Part shown: positions 1 through 8,561 of the stretch, piece by piece | Layout: each line of letters begins with the position of its first letter | How positions within the stretch are numbered: the first letter of the stretch is position 1 | DNA from: Streptomyces flavofungini | GTDB lineage: Bacteria; Actinomycetota; Actinomycetes; Streptomycetales; Streptomycetaceae | Direction: 5' to 3' | Assembly (NCBI RefSeq): GCF_030388665.1 | Contig: NZ_CP128846.1 | Span: 7,412,001-7,476,000, forward strand | Length of the DNA: 64,000 bases | Program-made: the position numbers and the translations under genes | Notes under the pieces: generated by a model | The model's database searches: none | What the model saw: the letters and a program-made list of their open reading frames with translations, nothing else | What the model was told of the DNA's origin: nothing

Positions 1-146
1 GTTTTAGTCGCCTTATGAATTAGTTCACCGGGACCTGGCGCGGAATTCTCCGTCCGCTCACCGGGTGCTCACCGCCCGTGCTCGGAAACGATCTTGAGTG
101 GCGATCTTGGCGAGAAGCGGAGGGCCCCGGCGGGCCCCGAGCGGCC
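1..146. other. Left-edge non-coding stretch
   Basis: No convincing reading frame. This is the 3' flank of the mannosyltransferase gene that ends at 147 on the minus strand. It begins AT-rich (gttttagtcg) for this genome and becomes GC-rich. I see no strong terminator hairpin; the GGGCCCC-rich patch at 122-139 could form only a short stem. Confidence 0.5.
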
Positions 147-1373
147 TCACGGCGGCCCGGAGCCGTGCAGCCAGAAGGCCCCGTACACCGCGCTGACCAC
201 GGCCACCCCGCCCACGACCAGGGCCGCCCTGCTGGCACGCAGCCGCGCCAGCGCCACCGCGAGCGGCAGCAGCAGCGGGAAGGCGGGCATCAGCAGGCGC
301 GGTTTGGAGCCGAAGTAGCCGGACGCGCACAGCGCGAGTACGACGACGATCCCGGTGTAGACGAGCAGCGCGGGCGGCTGGCCCTGGCGCACCCCTTTGA
401 CGTACAGCCAGATCAGAGCGGCGACCCCGACGATCAGACCGATCCCCGCGAGCGCCCCCGCCGGGGACGTGAACTTCTCGCCGATGAAGCGCGCGAAGGC
501 GTAGCCGCCGTCGAAGCCGTTGCCCCACTGCCTCTGGACGTCGAGGTAGCCGAACAGGCCGTCGCCCGTGCGGTGCCCGACCCACAGCACATAGCCCGCC
601 GCGCCGAGCGGCGCCAGGGCCACGCCGAGCAGCACCCGCCGGTCCCGCCCGACCACCAGCGGCCGCTCACCGGCCCGCTTCCTGCGGTACGCCGCGAGCG
701 CCGCCGCCACCCACACCGCGGCGACCACCGCCGCGCCCACCGGCCGCGTGAGCCCGGCGAGCGAGGCGAGCAGCCCCGCCGTCACCCAGCGACCGGTCAG
801 GACCGCGTACAGCGCCCAGGCCGCGAGCGCGGTGAACAGCGACTCGCTGTACGCCATCGACTGCACGACGCCGACCGGGAGCACCGCCCACAGCGCGACC
901 GCGCACACCCCGGCCCGGCGGCCGTACACGTGCTCCGCGACCGCGAAGATCCCGCCCGCCGCGCCCAGCGAGGCGAGCGCGCTCACCACCAGGCCCGCGT
1001 CCGCGTAGGACAGGCCGAACACCGAACCGGCCCGCTCCAGCCAGGGCAGCAGCGGGAAGAACGCCAGGTTCGAGTGCACGCTGCCGTCCGGCAGCTTCAC
1101 CTCCCAGCCGTAGCCGAAGTCGGCGACGCGGGTGTACCAGAGCGAGTCCCAGCGGGCGGACAGCAAGGTGTGCGGACTCTTGCCCGCCGCGGCACCCCAC
1201 ACGGCGAGCACCACGAGCCCCAGCGCGCGCACCCCGGCGTACACAAAGAGCGCGGGCGCTGCCCGGCGCAGCGCGGCGGCGGTCCGGTGCCCCGTGGCGG
1301 GACGCTGATCAAGATCGGTCACGGGCTCGATTATCGGCTCCCGACCCGGATGCTCGTGACGGCGCGAGGGCAT
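147..1373 (-). CDS. PIG-V-like GT-C mannosyltransferase family membrane protein
   Basis: 408-residue polytopic protein with about 8-10 hydrophobic segments after a hydrophilic N-terminus of ~35 residues. It has the actinobacterial PIG-V-like layout: an RWDSLWYTRVADFGY stretch after TM1 (an acidic residue in the first extracytoplasmic loop, usual for GT-C enzymes), a LAFFPLLPW segment, and SMAYSESLF in a later loop. Such proteins are thought to transfer mannose from polyprenyl-phosphate-mannose to an extracytoplasmic acceptor; the acceptor here is unknown. The ATG at 1373 gives a sensible family length. Longer in-frame starts would run into the divergent MFS promoter region. No strong Shine-Dalgarno is visible, so the start is uncertain. 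Confidence 0.75.
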   Translation of the reverse strand: MPSRRHEHPGREPIIEPVTDLDQRPATGHRTAAALRRAAPALFVYAGVRALGLVVLAVWGAAAGKSPHTLLSARWDSLWYTRVADFGYGWEVKLPDGSVHSNLAFFPLLPWLERAGSVFGLSYADAGLVVSALASLGAAGGIFAVAEHVYGRRAGVCAVALWAVLPVGVVQSMAYSESLFTALAAWALYAVLTGRWVTAGLLASLAGLTRPVGAAVVAAVWVAAALAAYRRKRAGERPLVVGRDRRVLLGVALAPLGAAGYVLWVGHRTGDGLFGYLDVQRQWGNGFDGGYAFARFIGEKFTSPAGALAGIGLIVGVAALIWLYVKGVRQGQPPALLVYTGIVVVLALCASGYFGSKPRLLMPAFPLLLPLAVALARLRASRAALVVGGVAVVSAVYGAFWLHGSGPP

Positions 1374-1581
1374 CCGAACATCACCGGCACGAGCGAACGT
1401 GGCGCACACCACACGCCCGCGCGGCAACCATGAGAGGTCCGCCACGCGAGCCGGCCGGGGACTCGCGTACGCTGACGGCCACTCGCCGTTCACAGCCGCC
1501 ACAGCCGGACGACCGGATCCCGTAGGGTCCCGCCGGCCCCCCACTGGCCGCACTCGCGAGGAATCACTGGGAGGTACGCAC

Positions 1582-3201
1582 ATGTCCGGGACGACCACGG
1601 CCGCCGCTCCATCCGGCCGTCGGCCCCCCGGCGAGGGCGCCAACCGCTGGGTCGTGCTCGTCGTCCTCTGCGTCAGCCTGCTCCTTGTCGCCGTCGACGC
1701 CACCGTCCTGCACGTCGCCGTGCCCGCCGTCACCGAGGACCTCAAGCCCGGCGCGATCGAGCTCCTGTGGATCGTCGACATCTATCCGCTGGTCTGCGCC
1801 TCGCTCCTGATCCTCTTCGGCACCCTCGGCGACCGCGTCGGCCGCAGACGCGTCCTGCTCCTCGGCTACGGCCTCTTCGGCGTGGCCTCCGCGATCGCGG
1901 CGCTCGCCGACACCCCGGACGTCCTCATCGCGGCCCGCGCGCTGCTCGGCGTCGGCGGCGCGATGATCATGCCCGCGACGCTCTCGATCCTGCGCCAGGT
2001 CTTCCCCGACCGGCGCGAGCGCGCCCTCGCGATCGGCGTCTGGAGCGCCGTCGCCGCCGTCGGCGCCGCCTGCGGACCGCTCCTCGGCGGCTTCCTCCTC
2101 GAACACTTCTGGTGGGGCTCGGTCTTCCTCATCAACATCCCGCTGATGCTCGTCAGCCTGCCCGTCGGACGCTGGCTCCTGCCCGAGTCGACCGGCGCCC
2201 GCAACGGGCCCTGGGACGTCGTCGGCGCCCTGATGGCCGCCGGTGGGCTCTTCGGCCTCGTGCTCGGCGTCAAGCGGCTCGGCGGCGGGGAGTCGCCGCT
2301 CGGCGCGACCACGCTGCTCGCGCTCCTCGTGGGCGGCGGACTCCTGGTCGCCTTCGTGCGCCGCCAGCGGCGCCGGCGGCATCCGCTCGTCGACCTCGCC
2401 ATGTTCACGCGGCCCGCGTTCAGCACGTCCGTGGGGTGCATCGTCCTCGCGATGCTCGCCCTCGTCGGGCTCGAACTCATCGCCGCCCAGTACCTCCAGC
2501 TCGTCCTCGGCCTGTCCCCCCTGGAGACCGGTCTCCGCCTCCTCCCCCTCACCATCGCCGCCATGGCCGCGGGGCTCGCCGGGTCCCGCATGCTCCAGCG
2601 CTTCGGGCCGCGCGCCATGGTCGCCTCCGGCTTCGGGCTCACCGCCCTCGCCGTCGCCGCCCTCACCGCCATGGGCAGCGAGGACAACGCCCCGCTGCTC
2701 CTCACCGGCTTCGTGCTGCTCGGCTTCGGCCTGGAGACCACGCTCTTCGGTGCCTACGAGTCGATGCTCAGCGAGGCGCCCCAGACCCAGGCCGGCGGGG
2801 CCGCCGCCATCGGTGAGACCTCCTACCAGCTCGGCGCCGGGATCGGCATCGCGCTCCTCGGCAGCGTCATGAACGCCGCGTACGCGCCCGGGCTCTCCTC
2901 CGTCCGGGGCGTGCCCGCCGCCGACAGCGCTGCCGCCGGGCATTCGCTCGGTGAGGCCTACGACGTCGCCGATCGGCTCGGCGGGGCGCAGGGGGAGGCG
3001 CTGCGGGTCGCCGCCCGGGACTCCTTCGTGCACGGGCTGCACGTGACGCTCCTGGTCAGTGCGGGGCTGTTGCTTCTCGGGGCGCTCGCGGCGCTGCGGC
3101 TGCCCCGGGTCATGGAGTGCGGGGGCTCTGCCGGGGAGGTCGAGCCGGGCATACCTGTTCCTCGCGAGGGCGCGGGGGTTCCGGCGGAGTCCCTGCGCTG
3201 A
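1582..3201 (+). CDS. DHA2-family (14-TM) MFS drug exporter
   Basis: 539-residue major facilitator protein of the DHA2 (EmrB/QacA/SmvA) type, probably a proton-coupled exporter of cationic or antibiotic compounds in the cytoplasmic membrane. TM1 carries VDATVLHVAVPAV (motif D1-like), the loop between TM2 and TM3 has GDRVGRRR (motif A), and TM5 has the Gly/Pro-rich antiporter motif C region (AVGAACGPLLGG). The ATG follows GGGAGGT at 1569-1575 with 6-base spacing; an in-frame extension upstream lacks MFS character. It is divergent from the mannosyltransferase, with ~208 bp between. No TetR-type regulator is adjacent, so control cannot be read. The C-terminal ~35 residues are hydrophilic. Substrate unknown. 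Confidence 0.88.
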   Translation: MSGTTTAAAPSGRRPPGEGANRWVVLVVLCVSLLLVAVDATVLHVAVPAVTEDLKPGAIELLWIVDIYPLVCASLLILFGTLGDRVGRRRVLLLGYGLFGVASAIAALADTPDVLIAARALLGVGGAMIMPATLSILRQVFPDRRERALAIGVWSAVAAVGAACGPLLGGFLLEHFWWGSVFLINIPLMLVSLPVGRWLLPESTGARNGPWDVVGALMAAGGLFGLVLGVKRLGGGESPLGATTLLALLVGGGLLVAFVRRQRRRRHPLVDLAMFTRPAFSTSVGCIVLAMLALVGLELIAAQYLQLVLGLSPLETGLRLLPLTIAAMAAGLAGSRMLQRFGPRAMVASGFGLTALAVAALTAMGSEDNAPLLLTGFVLLGFGLETTLFGAYESMLSEAPQTQAGGAAAIGETSYQLGAGIGIALLGSVMNAAYAPGLSSVRGVPAADSAAAGHSLGEAYDVADRLGGAQGEALRVAARDSFVHGLHVTLLVSAGLLLLGALAALRLPRVMECGGSAGEVEPGIPVPREGAGVPAESLR

Positions 3202-3231
3202 GGCCCTCGCGGGGGCGCCCCAGGCCCGCCC

Positions 3232-3384
3232 CTTCCCGAACTGGGGCTCCGCCCCGGACCCCGCTCCTCAAACGCCGGAGGGGCTAAGACGCTGCTGCAC
3301 GCACATTTTCAGCCCGTCCGGCGTTTGAGGACGAGGCGCGAAGCGCCGATGCGGGGTCCGGGGCGGAGCCCCGGGTTCGGGAAG
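3232..3384. repeat. Large imperfect inverted repeat, Streptomyces dispersed GC-rich intergenic element and probable terminator
   Basis: The left arm (about 3232-3285) reads ...CTGGGGCTCCGCCCCGG...CTCAAACGCCGG. The right arm (about 3311-3384) is its reverse complement, CCGGCGTTTGAGGACGAG then GGGGCGGAGCCCC. A short internal hairpin GGCGCGAAGCGCC lies within the right arm. The element sits alone in the 310-bp gap between the MFS gene and the acyl-CoA dehydrogenase gene. The CCGGCGTTTGAGGACGAGG word is a familiar dispersed intergenic motif in Streptomyces genomes (knowledge from memory). A diverged second copy is at 26060-26140. Confidence 0.75.
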
Positions 3385-3511
3385 AGGCAGGACTGGGGAG
3401 CCCCCGGCAAGGCCCAGGCCCACTCTGGACGTGAGGGATGCCGCGCCGTAGCGTCGACCCGAGCCGCATGTGACTACCAGCGCTAGTTAAGAGCCCGCCG
3501 GAGGCCCCGCG

Positions 3512-4708
3512 ATGTCGCCCGCAAGCAGCAGCAACCTGCCCCCCTTCGACCCGACCGACCCCCTGGGCCTGGACGACCTCCTGGACCCGGAGGACCTGGC
3601 GGTCCGGGACACCGTCAGGTCCTGGGCGGCGGACCGCGTGCTGCCGCACATCGCGGAGTGGTACGAGAGCGGCGAGCTGCCCGGGGTGCGGGAACTGGCC
3701 CGGGAGCTGGGGTCGATCGGGGCGCTCGGGATGTCGCTGACGGGCTACGGCTGCGCGGGCGCGAGCGCCGTGCAGTACGGGCTCGCCTGCCTGGAGCTGG
3801 AGGCGGCCGACTCCGGGATCAGGTCGCTGGTGTCGGTGCAGGGCTCCCTCGCGATGTACGCGATCTGGAAGTTCGGCTCCGAGGAGCAGAAGCAGCGCTG
3901 GCTGCCGGGAATGGCGGCCGGCGAGATCATCGGCTGCTTCGGCCTCACCGAGCCCGACCACGGCTCGGACCCGGCGGCCATGCGGACGTACGCGAAGAGG
4001 GACGGGACGGACTGGGTCCTGACCGGGCGCAAGATGTGGATCACGAACGGCTCGGTCGCGGGCGTCGCCGTGGTCTGGGCGCAGACCGACGACGGGATCC
4101 GGGGCTTCGCCGTCCCCACGGACAGCCCGGGCTTCGCCGCGCCGGAGATCAAGCACAAGTGGTCGCTGCGGGCCAGCGTCACCAGTGAGCTGGTCCTGGA
4201 CGAGGTGCGGCTGCCGACCGACGCGGTACTGCCCGGCGTCACCGGCCTGAAGGGCCCGCTCAGCTGTCTGTCGCACGCCCGCTACGGCATCGTCTGGGGC
4301 GCGATGGGCGCGGCCAGGGCCTGCTTCGAAGCGGCCGTCGCGTACGCGCAGACCCGGGAGCAGTTCGGCAGGCCGATCGGCGGCTTCCAGCTCACGCAGG
4401 CGAAGCTCGCCGACATGGCGGTCGAGCTGCACAAGGGCATCCTGCTCGCGCACCACCTCGGACGCCGCATGGACGCCGGGCGGCTGCGCCCCGAGCAGGT
4501 CAGCTTCGGCAAGCTCAACAACGTACGAGAGGCGATCGAGATCTGCCGCACGTCGCGCACGATCCTCGGCGCCAACGGCATCTCGCTCGAGTACCCCGTG
4601 ATGCGGCACGCGACGAACCTCGAGTCGGTGCTCACCTACGAGGGCACCGTCGAGATGCACCAGCTGGTCCTCGGCAAGGCGCTCACCGGGCTCGACGCCT
4701 TCCGCTGA
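3512..4708 (+). CDS. gcdH: Acyl-CoA dehydrogenase, glutaryl-CoA dehydrogenase type
   Basis: 398-residue FAD enzyme of the acyl-CoA dehydrogenase fold: helical N-terminal domain (~30-145), middle beta domain with the FAD-contact motif CFGLTEPDHGSD (~150-160) and RKMWITNG, and C-terminal helical domain with QTREQFGRPIGGFQL. The catalytic base is the Glu of the YEGT motif (about E377), in the C-terminal position shared by the glutaryl-CoA, short- and medium-chain enzymes. The ending TYEGT...H..VLGKALTG.DAF is typical of GcdH, which oxidises and decarboxylates glutaryl-CoA to crotonyl-CoA in Lys/Trp breakdown. Specificity is inferred, not proven. Start ATG follows GGAGG at 3500-3504. It stands alone in its transcription unit. 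Confidence 0.85.
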   Translation: MSPASSSNLPPFDPTDPLGLDDLLDPEDLAVRDTVRSWAADRVLPHIAEWYESGELPGVRELARELGSIGALGMSLTGYGCAGASAVQYGLACLELEAADSGIRSLVSVQGSLAMYAIWKFGSEEQKQRWLPGMAAGEIIGCFGLTEPDHGSDPAAMRTYAKRDGTDWVLTGRKMWITNGSVAGVAVVWAQTDDGIRGFAVPTDSPGFAAPEIKHKWSLRASVTSELVLDEVRLPTDAVLPGVTGLKGPLSCLSHARYGIVWGAMGAARACFEAAVAYAQTREQFGRPIGGFQLTQAKLADMAVELHKGILLAHHLGRRMDAGRLRPEQVSFGKLNNVREAIEICRTSRTILGANGISLEYPVMRHATNLESVLTYEGTVEMHQLVLGKALTGLDAFR

Positions 4709-4758
4709 GCGCGCGGGGCGCGCGGCGGCGGGGCACGGGCGCGGCGAGCGGCCTCGCC

Positions 4759-5205
4759 TCAGCTCTGGTTGAAGAAGCCGTCGGTCCGCTGGGCCGTGGC
4801 CTCGCCGCTGACGATCTCCGTGTTGGCGGGGGTCAGCAGGAAGACGCGGTGCGCGACCCGGTCGATGGAGCCGCGCAGACCGAAGATGAGCCCGGCCGCG
4901 AAGTCCACGACGCGCTTGGCGTCGCCGGGCTCCATCGACGTGAGGTTCATGATGACCGGCACGCCGTCCCGGAACATCTCACCGATGGCGCGGGCGTCGC
5001 GGAAGCTGTCCGGCGTGACCGTGCCGATCCTGTGGCCCTTGTCCTCGGCCACGTCCGACGCGACCTTGACCCGCGGGTCCGTGACCCACGCCTCGGCCGC
5101 CTCGGGGCCGTCGGCCCCGTCGTCTTCGTATCCGTCGTAGTAACGCTCGTCGTTGTTGTCGTCGACGAGGCCAAGCCAGGCACTCGCCTTGCGCACCGAT
5201 CCCAT
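4759..5205 (-). CDS. SepF-like cell division protein (DUF552)
   Basis: 148-residue protein. After an acidic, Tyr-rich N-terminal segment ([16 protein letters not shown]) it has the SepF core of ~85 residues: [21 protein letters not shown], then [22 protein letters not shown], then [11 protein letters not shown]. SepF anchors FtsZ to the membrane in Gram-positives lacking FtsA. This gene is not in the dcw cluster, so it is probably one of the extra streptomycete SepF paralogues (SepF2/SepF3); which one I cannot decide. The N-terminal amphipathic helix ([14 protein letters not shown]) is present, consistent with membrane binding. The ATG at 5205 follows an excellent AGAGGAGG (5211-5218). Convergent with the dehydrogenase gene. 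Confidence 0.88.
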   Translation of the reverse strand: MGSVRKASAWLGLVDDNNDERYYDGYEDDGADGPEAAEAWVTDPRVKVASDVAEDKGHRIGTVTPDSFRDARAIGEMFRDGVPVIMNLTSMEPGDAKRVVDFAAGLIFGLRGSIDRVAHRVFLLTPANTEIVSGEATAQRTDGFFNQS

Positions 5206-5536
5206 GGACGCCTCCTCTCGCAGCGGTCTGCTTGCGTTCCGCATCCCTATGGTCGTCCATGATGCGGATGGTGCGCCAAGGGGATAGTCGCCGCGCGGGG
5301 TTTTCGTGACGGTACTGGCACACAGTCAATACGGCGACGCGCGGGATTCTTCAAGGGTCGTGCCGTGTACGGCTGCTGACAGTGAGTGAAATATGATTCT
5401 TCGCGGCGTATGGGTGACGCGCGGTGCGTACGGGTGAACGGGCGGGGGGAGGGACGGGTCGATACGATGCCGGAGTTCGCTCGCCCGGCGGATTCGTCGG
5501 ACTCATCGGACTCATCGGACTCACGGGGGAGTCGCC
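5206..5536. promoter_or_regulatory. Divergent intergenic region with triple 9-bp direct repeat
   Basis: This holds the promoters for the SepF-like gene (minus) and the DUF5685 gene (plus); no gene fits. Three contiguous CGGACTCAT/C units lie at 5498-5524, directly before the GGGGGAG ribosome site (5525-5531) of the DUF5685 gene. I could not assign -10/-35 boxes with confidence. Confidence 0.5.
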
Positions 5537-6772
5537 TTGTTCGGAATCGTCAGGCCCTGCAGTCACCGTCTCGGGGAGGGACTCAAGCCCCAGTGGCTGG
5601 CGCATCTGTGCGGGCTGTGTCTCGCGCTGCGCGGTGACCACGGGCAGTTCGCACGCGTCGTGACCAACTACGACGGTCTGATCATCTCGGTTCTGACGGA
5701 GGCTCAGGCCGAGCGGGCCTCCGGCCGGCGGCGCACCGCGGGCCCCTGCCCGCTGCGCGGCATGCGCACCGCCTCCGTCGCCCAGGGCGAGGGCGCGCGG
5801 CTCGCCGCGGCCGTCTCGCTCGTGCTCGCGTCCGCGAAGGTCAAGGACCACGTCGTCGACGGCGACGGCCTGTTGGCGCGCAGGCCGGTGGCCGCCGCGG
5901 CCCGGCGTGTCGCGGGCCGGTGGGGCCGCGCGGGCGCGAGCACCGGCGCCGACGTGGGCTTCGACACGACCGTCCTGCTCGACGCCGTCGAACGGCAGGA
6001 GGGCATCGAGGCCTTGGCCGGACCCGGCACCTCCCTGCTCACCGTGACCGAGCCGACGGAGACCGCGACCGCCGCCGCCTTCGCGCACACCGCGGTCCTC
6101 GCCGGACGCCCGGGCAACGCGGAGCCGCTGGCCGAGGCCGGACGCCTCTTCGGCAGGCTCGCGCACCTCCTGGACGCCGTGGAGGACCGGGTCGCGGACA
6201 CCGAGGCGGGTGCCTGGAACCCCCTCACGGCCCTCGGCACCTCCCGCGCCGAGGCCCGGCGGCTCGCCGACGACGCGCTGCACGGCATCCGGCTCGCCCT
6301 CGCCGAGGTGCGGTTCACCGACGCCAAGCTCGCCCACTTCCTGCTCGTGCACGAGCTCGAGCGCTCGGTGGCCCGGGCGTTCGGGACCACCTCGTGCGGG
6401 CACCCGCCGCACGAGGTGCGCGGGGCGTCCGCGCACGAGGTGACGGCCCATGACGGGTCCTACGGATCGGGGCCGTACGGGTCCGGCGGCTCGGGTTCCT
6501 ACAGCGACGGGTCGTACTACGGGGGCGGGAACCACCGGGGCGACTCGTACGGCGGCGGCAACTACGGCGGGAGCGGCGACTGGTCCGGCGGTGAGCCGCC
6601 GAAGCCGCGGCGCGGGTTCTGGGCCGGGTGCGCCGTCGCGATCGGATTGTGCTGCACCTGCCGGCTGTGCTGTGCGAAGGAGTACGAGGGTCCGTGGTCC
6701 CGCAAGAAGCGCGAGGGCGCCTGCCGGGACTGCGACTGCGACTGCTGTGACTGCTGCTCGTGCTGTGACTGA
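5537..6772 (+). CDS. DUF5685 family protein with Cys-rich C-terminal tail
   Basis: 411 residues, start TTG at 5537 after GGGGGAG. The N-terminus carries MFGIVRPC...HLCGLCLALR, the conserved Cys motif of the actinobacterial DUF5685 family, and a helical domain follows to ~300. Residues ~305-365 are a low-complexity Gly/Ser/Tyr region. The protein ends in an extraordinary run (CRDCDCDCCDCCSCCD) preceded by GLCCTCRLCC. The Cys pairs suggest metal (Zn or Fe-S) binding, but function is unknown. A possible membrane-proximal hydrophobic stretch (FWAGCAVAIGLCC) precedes the last Cys cluster. Monocistronic, followed by a hairpin at 6795-6826. Confidence 0.8.
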   Translation: MFGIVRPCSHRLGEGLKPQWLAHLCGLCLALRGDHGQFARVVTNYDGLIISVLTEAQAERASGRRRTAGPCPLRGMRTASVAQGEGARLAAAVSLVLASAKVKDHVVDGDGLLARRPVAAAARRVAGRWGRAGASTGADVGFDTTVLLDAVERQEGIEALAGPGTSLLTVTEPTETATAAAFAHTAVLAGRPGNAEPLAEAGRLFGRLAHLLDAVEDRVADTEAGAWNPLTALGTSRAEARRLADDALHGIRLALAEVRFTDAKLAHFLLVHELERSVARAFGTTSCGHPPHEVRGASAHEVTAHDGSYGSGPYGSGGSGSYSDGSYYGGGNHRGDSYGGGNYGGSGDWSGGEPPKPRRGFWAGCAVAIGLCCTCRLCCAKEYEGPWSRKKREGACRDCDCDCCDCCSCCD

Positions 6773-6794
6773 GACGGGACCCCTCGGGGTGTGT

Positions 6795-6826
6795 CCGGCG
6801 GGGGCCCGGTGCGGGCCGCCCGCCGG
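6795..6826 (+). terminator. Rho-independent-like hairpin after the DUF5685 gene
   Basis: CCGGCGGG-GCCCG pairs with CGGGC-CCCGCCGG around a 3-base loop, 22 bases after the stop codon. No U-tract follows, which is usual in Streptomyces. It also faces the 3' end of the minus-strand remnant at 6837. Confidence 0.65.
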
Positions 6827-6836
6827 TGACGTGCCG

Positions 6837-6980
6837 TCAGTCCTTGATCTCCGGCGGTGAGATCCGGGACGCGTCGATCGCCGACGCCCGGGTGCCCCGC
6901 TTCCTCAGGATGCGGTCGTACGTCCCGTCCTCGATGAGCCGGTTCACCGCCGCCGGGAACGTCGTCACCTCGTCGGACGC
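6837..6980 (-). pseudogene. C-terminal remnant of a polar-amino-acid ABC transporter substrate-binding protein
   Basis: About 45 residues that match only the last part of family-3 solute-binding proteins: an [16 protein letters not shown] helix followed by SAIDASRISPPEI and a natural stop. Everything N-terminal of this is missing. Reading upstream on the minus strand past ~6980, the frame enters DNA that is coding on the opposite strand for a different gene remnant. There is no signal peptide, start or promoter. The corresponding permease and ATPase genes are not nearby. This is one side of a deletion scar. Confidence 0.75.
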
Positions 6981-6981
6981 C

Positions 6982-7510
6982 TTCACCGGCGAGAACTTCC
7001 GCCGCGGCGGCTTCCTCGGCCACGCCGACCGGTACACCCGCGCCGCCGAGTTCGTGGCGGCGGCACGGGAGCTGTGGGACTCCTGGACCTCCGACGGGGT
7101 CGACGGAGCCGTGGGTGAGCCGCGGCCGGTCGCGCACCGCGGGCAGGGAGTTCGCCGCTCCCTCCGCCGACGTCGTCTTCACCAGGCACGGCACCCTGGA
7201 GGCGGGCCGAGCCTTCTGCGCCGACGTCAAAGGGCGGCTCGCGGCGTACGGGCGTGCGCCGGACGACCTGAGGATCATGCCCGGCGTCACCTTCGTCCTC
7301 GGGGACACCGCGGAGCAGCTGGAGGAGTGCGTCGGGACGGACGCCGCCGACGGCTTCATCCTCGTCCCGCACCTGACGCCGGGCGGGCTGGACGAGTTCG
7401 TCGAACGAGTGGTGCCGCTGCTCCAGGAGCGCGGCGTGTACCGCACGGAATACCGGGGCGCGACGCTGCGCTCACACCTCGGGCTGCCCGAGCCCGCATG
7501 GAAGGGTTGA
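6982..7510 (+). pseudogene. Degraded NtaA/SnaA/SoxA-family FMN-dependent monooxygenase
   Basis: Two fragments of one LLM-class flavin monooxygenase in different frames. Fragment 1 (6982 to ~7110) reads [20 protein letters not shown] then ARELWDSW, typical of the middle of NtaA/SnaA enzymes. Fragment 2 (~7130-7510) reads [14 protein letters not shown]...[21 protein letters not shown] and ends in the usual [11 protein letters not shown]. The N-terminal ~200 residues and ~45 residues between the fragments (normally the QGHPV.VQAG.S segment) are missing, with a frameshift. The remnant runs into the DUF1684 gene, so the two were probably co-transcribed. Confidence 0.8.
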
Positions 7511-7515
7511 TCATC

Positions 7516-8310
7516 ATGAGCACGACCGACGACACGCTGCGGGACTTCAAGGAGTGGCACGAGCTGCGCACGGCCACGGTCTCCGCGCCCCACGGCCCGC
7601 TGGCCCTCACCGGCACGCACTGGCTCGCCGACCACCCCGGCGGTACGCTGCCCGGCCTGCCCGGGCGCTGGTCGGCCGACGGCGACGAACTCGTCCTGAC
7701 GGTGACGGCCGACGACGGCATCTCCCTCGACGGGCGGCCCCTCACGGGCACGGCCCGCCTCACGCCCGACGCGGGGCCCGTCAGCGCGGCCCGGCTCGGC
7801 CTCGGTGAGCGGCGCCTGGTGGTGCTGCGCCGCGAAGGGCTCTGGGCGGTGCGCGACTTCGACCCGGAAGCGGCCGCGCGGCGCGCCTTCACCGGCATCG
7901 AGGTCACCGCGTACGACCCGGACTTCGCGGTCGAGGGCTTCTTCACCCCGTACGAGCGGGACCGCACCGTGCGCGTGGGGAACGCGGACGGCGTGGAGCG
8001 GGGGCTCGGGCTCGGCGGTGAACTCGCCTTCACGCTGGCGGGGCGGGAGCACGCGCTGCAGGTGAGCGTCGAGGGCGACGGCTCGCTGTGGGCGGTGTTC
8101 GCGGACGGGACCAGCGGTGTCTCCAGCTACCGCTTCCGGTTCCTGCGGCCCGCCGCGCCCGACGAACAGGGCCGCACGCGCGTCGACTTCAACCGGTCGC
8201 TGCTGCCGCCGTGCGCGTTCGCCGACCACTTCATCTGCCCCTTCCCGCCGCCCGGCAACACCCTCACCGTCGAGATCGCCGCCGGGGAACGGAACCTTTC
8301 CCGCCGCTGA
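7516..8310 (+). CDS. DUF1684 domain-containing protein
   Basis: 264-residue soluble protein of the DUF1684 family: FKEWHELR near the N-terminus, then SLTGTHWL-like TGTHWLAD, a beta-rich core, YRFRFL, and the conserved C-terminal DFNRSLLPPCAF..HFICPFPPPGNTL with Asn-Arg, Pro-Pro-Cys and Cys-Pro-x-Pro-Pro-x-Asn residues. Biochemical role unknown. The ATG at 7516 follows GGAAGGG at 7500-7506. The gene starts 5 bases after the stop of the broken flavin monooxygenase. In actinobacteria DUF1684 genes often accompany such monooxygenases (family-context knowledge), so this gene has lost its partner and probably its native promoter. The coding frame itself looks intact. Confidence 0.85.
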   Translation: MSTTDDTLRDFKEWHELRTATVSAPHGPLALTGTHWLADHPGGTLPGLPGRWSADGDELVLTVTADDGISLDGRPLTGTARLTPDAGPVSAARLGLGERRLVVLRREGLWAVRDFDPEAAARRAFTGIEVTAYDPDFAVEGFFTPYERDRTVRVGNADGVERGLGLGGELAFTLAGREHALQVSVEGDGSLWAVFADGTSGVSSYRFRFLRPAAPDEQGRTRVDFNRSLLPPCAFADHFICPFPPPGNTLTVEIAAGERNLSRR

Positions 8311-8339
8311 TACGTCTGACAGGACGCCGATGACCCAGA

Positions 8340-8377
8340 GCCCCGGTGGTGTGCCGCACGTGCGACACCGCCGGGGC
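8340..8377 (+). terminator. Hairpin terminator after the DUF1684 gene
   Basis: GCCCCGG-GGTGT pairs with ACACC-CCGGGGC (one mismatched pair) around a 12-base loop, 29 bases after the DUF1684 stop and before the streptogrisin promoter region. Confidence 0.7.
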
Positions 8378-8561
8378 CGGTCGTCGTGTATCGGCCATCC
8401 CGGCTGAAAGGCACCCCTTGTGCGGTGTCACGGCGCCCCGAATACTCCCGAGCAGCGCTTGTCAGGGACACGGCGTAACCGGAATGCGCCGGTCCTTCGA
8501 CCGCGCCTCACGGGCCCCCAACCCACATGGGCCCCCTGACTTCCCTCGGGAGGAACCAGCA

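Noticed and set aside
6826..8310. A single continuous plus-strand frame from the scar through DUF1684, as if a fusion protein
   Set aside because: The frame is open between the first monooxygenase fragment and DUF1684, but the central part is out of frame with the monooxygenase homology, and a good ribosome site precedes ATG 7516.
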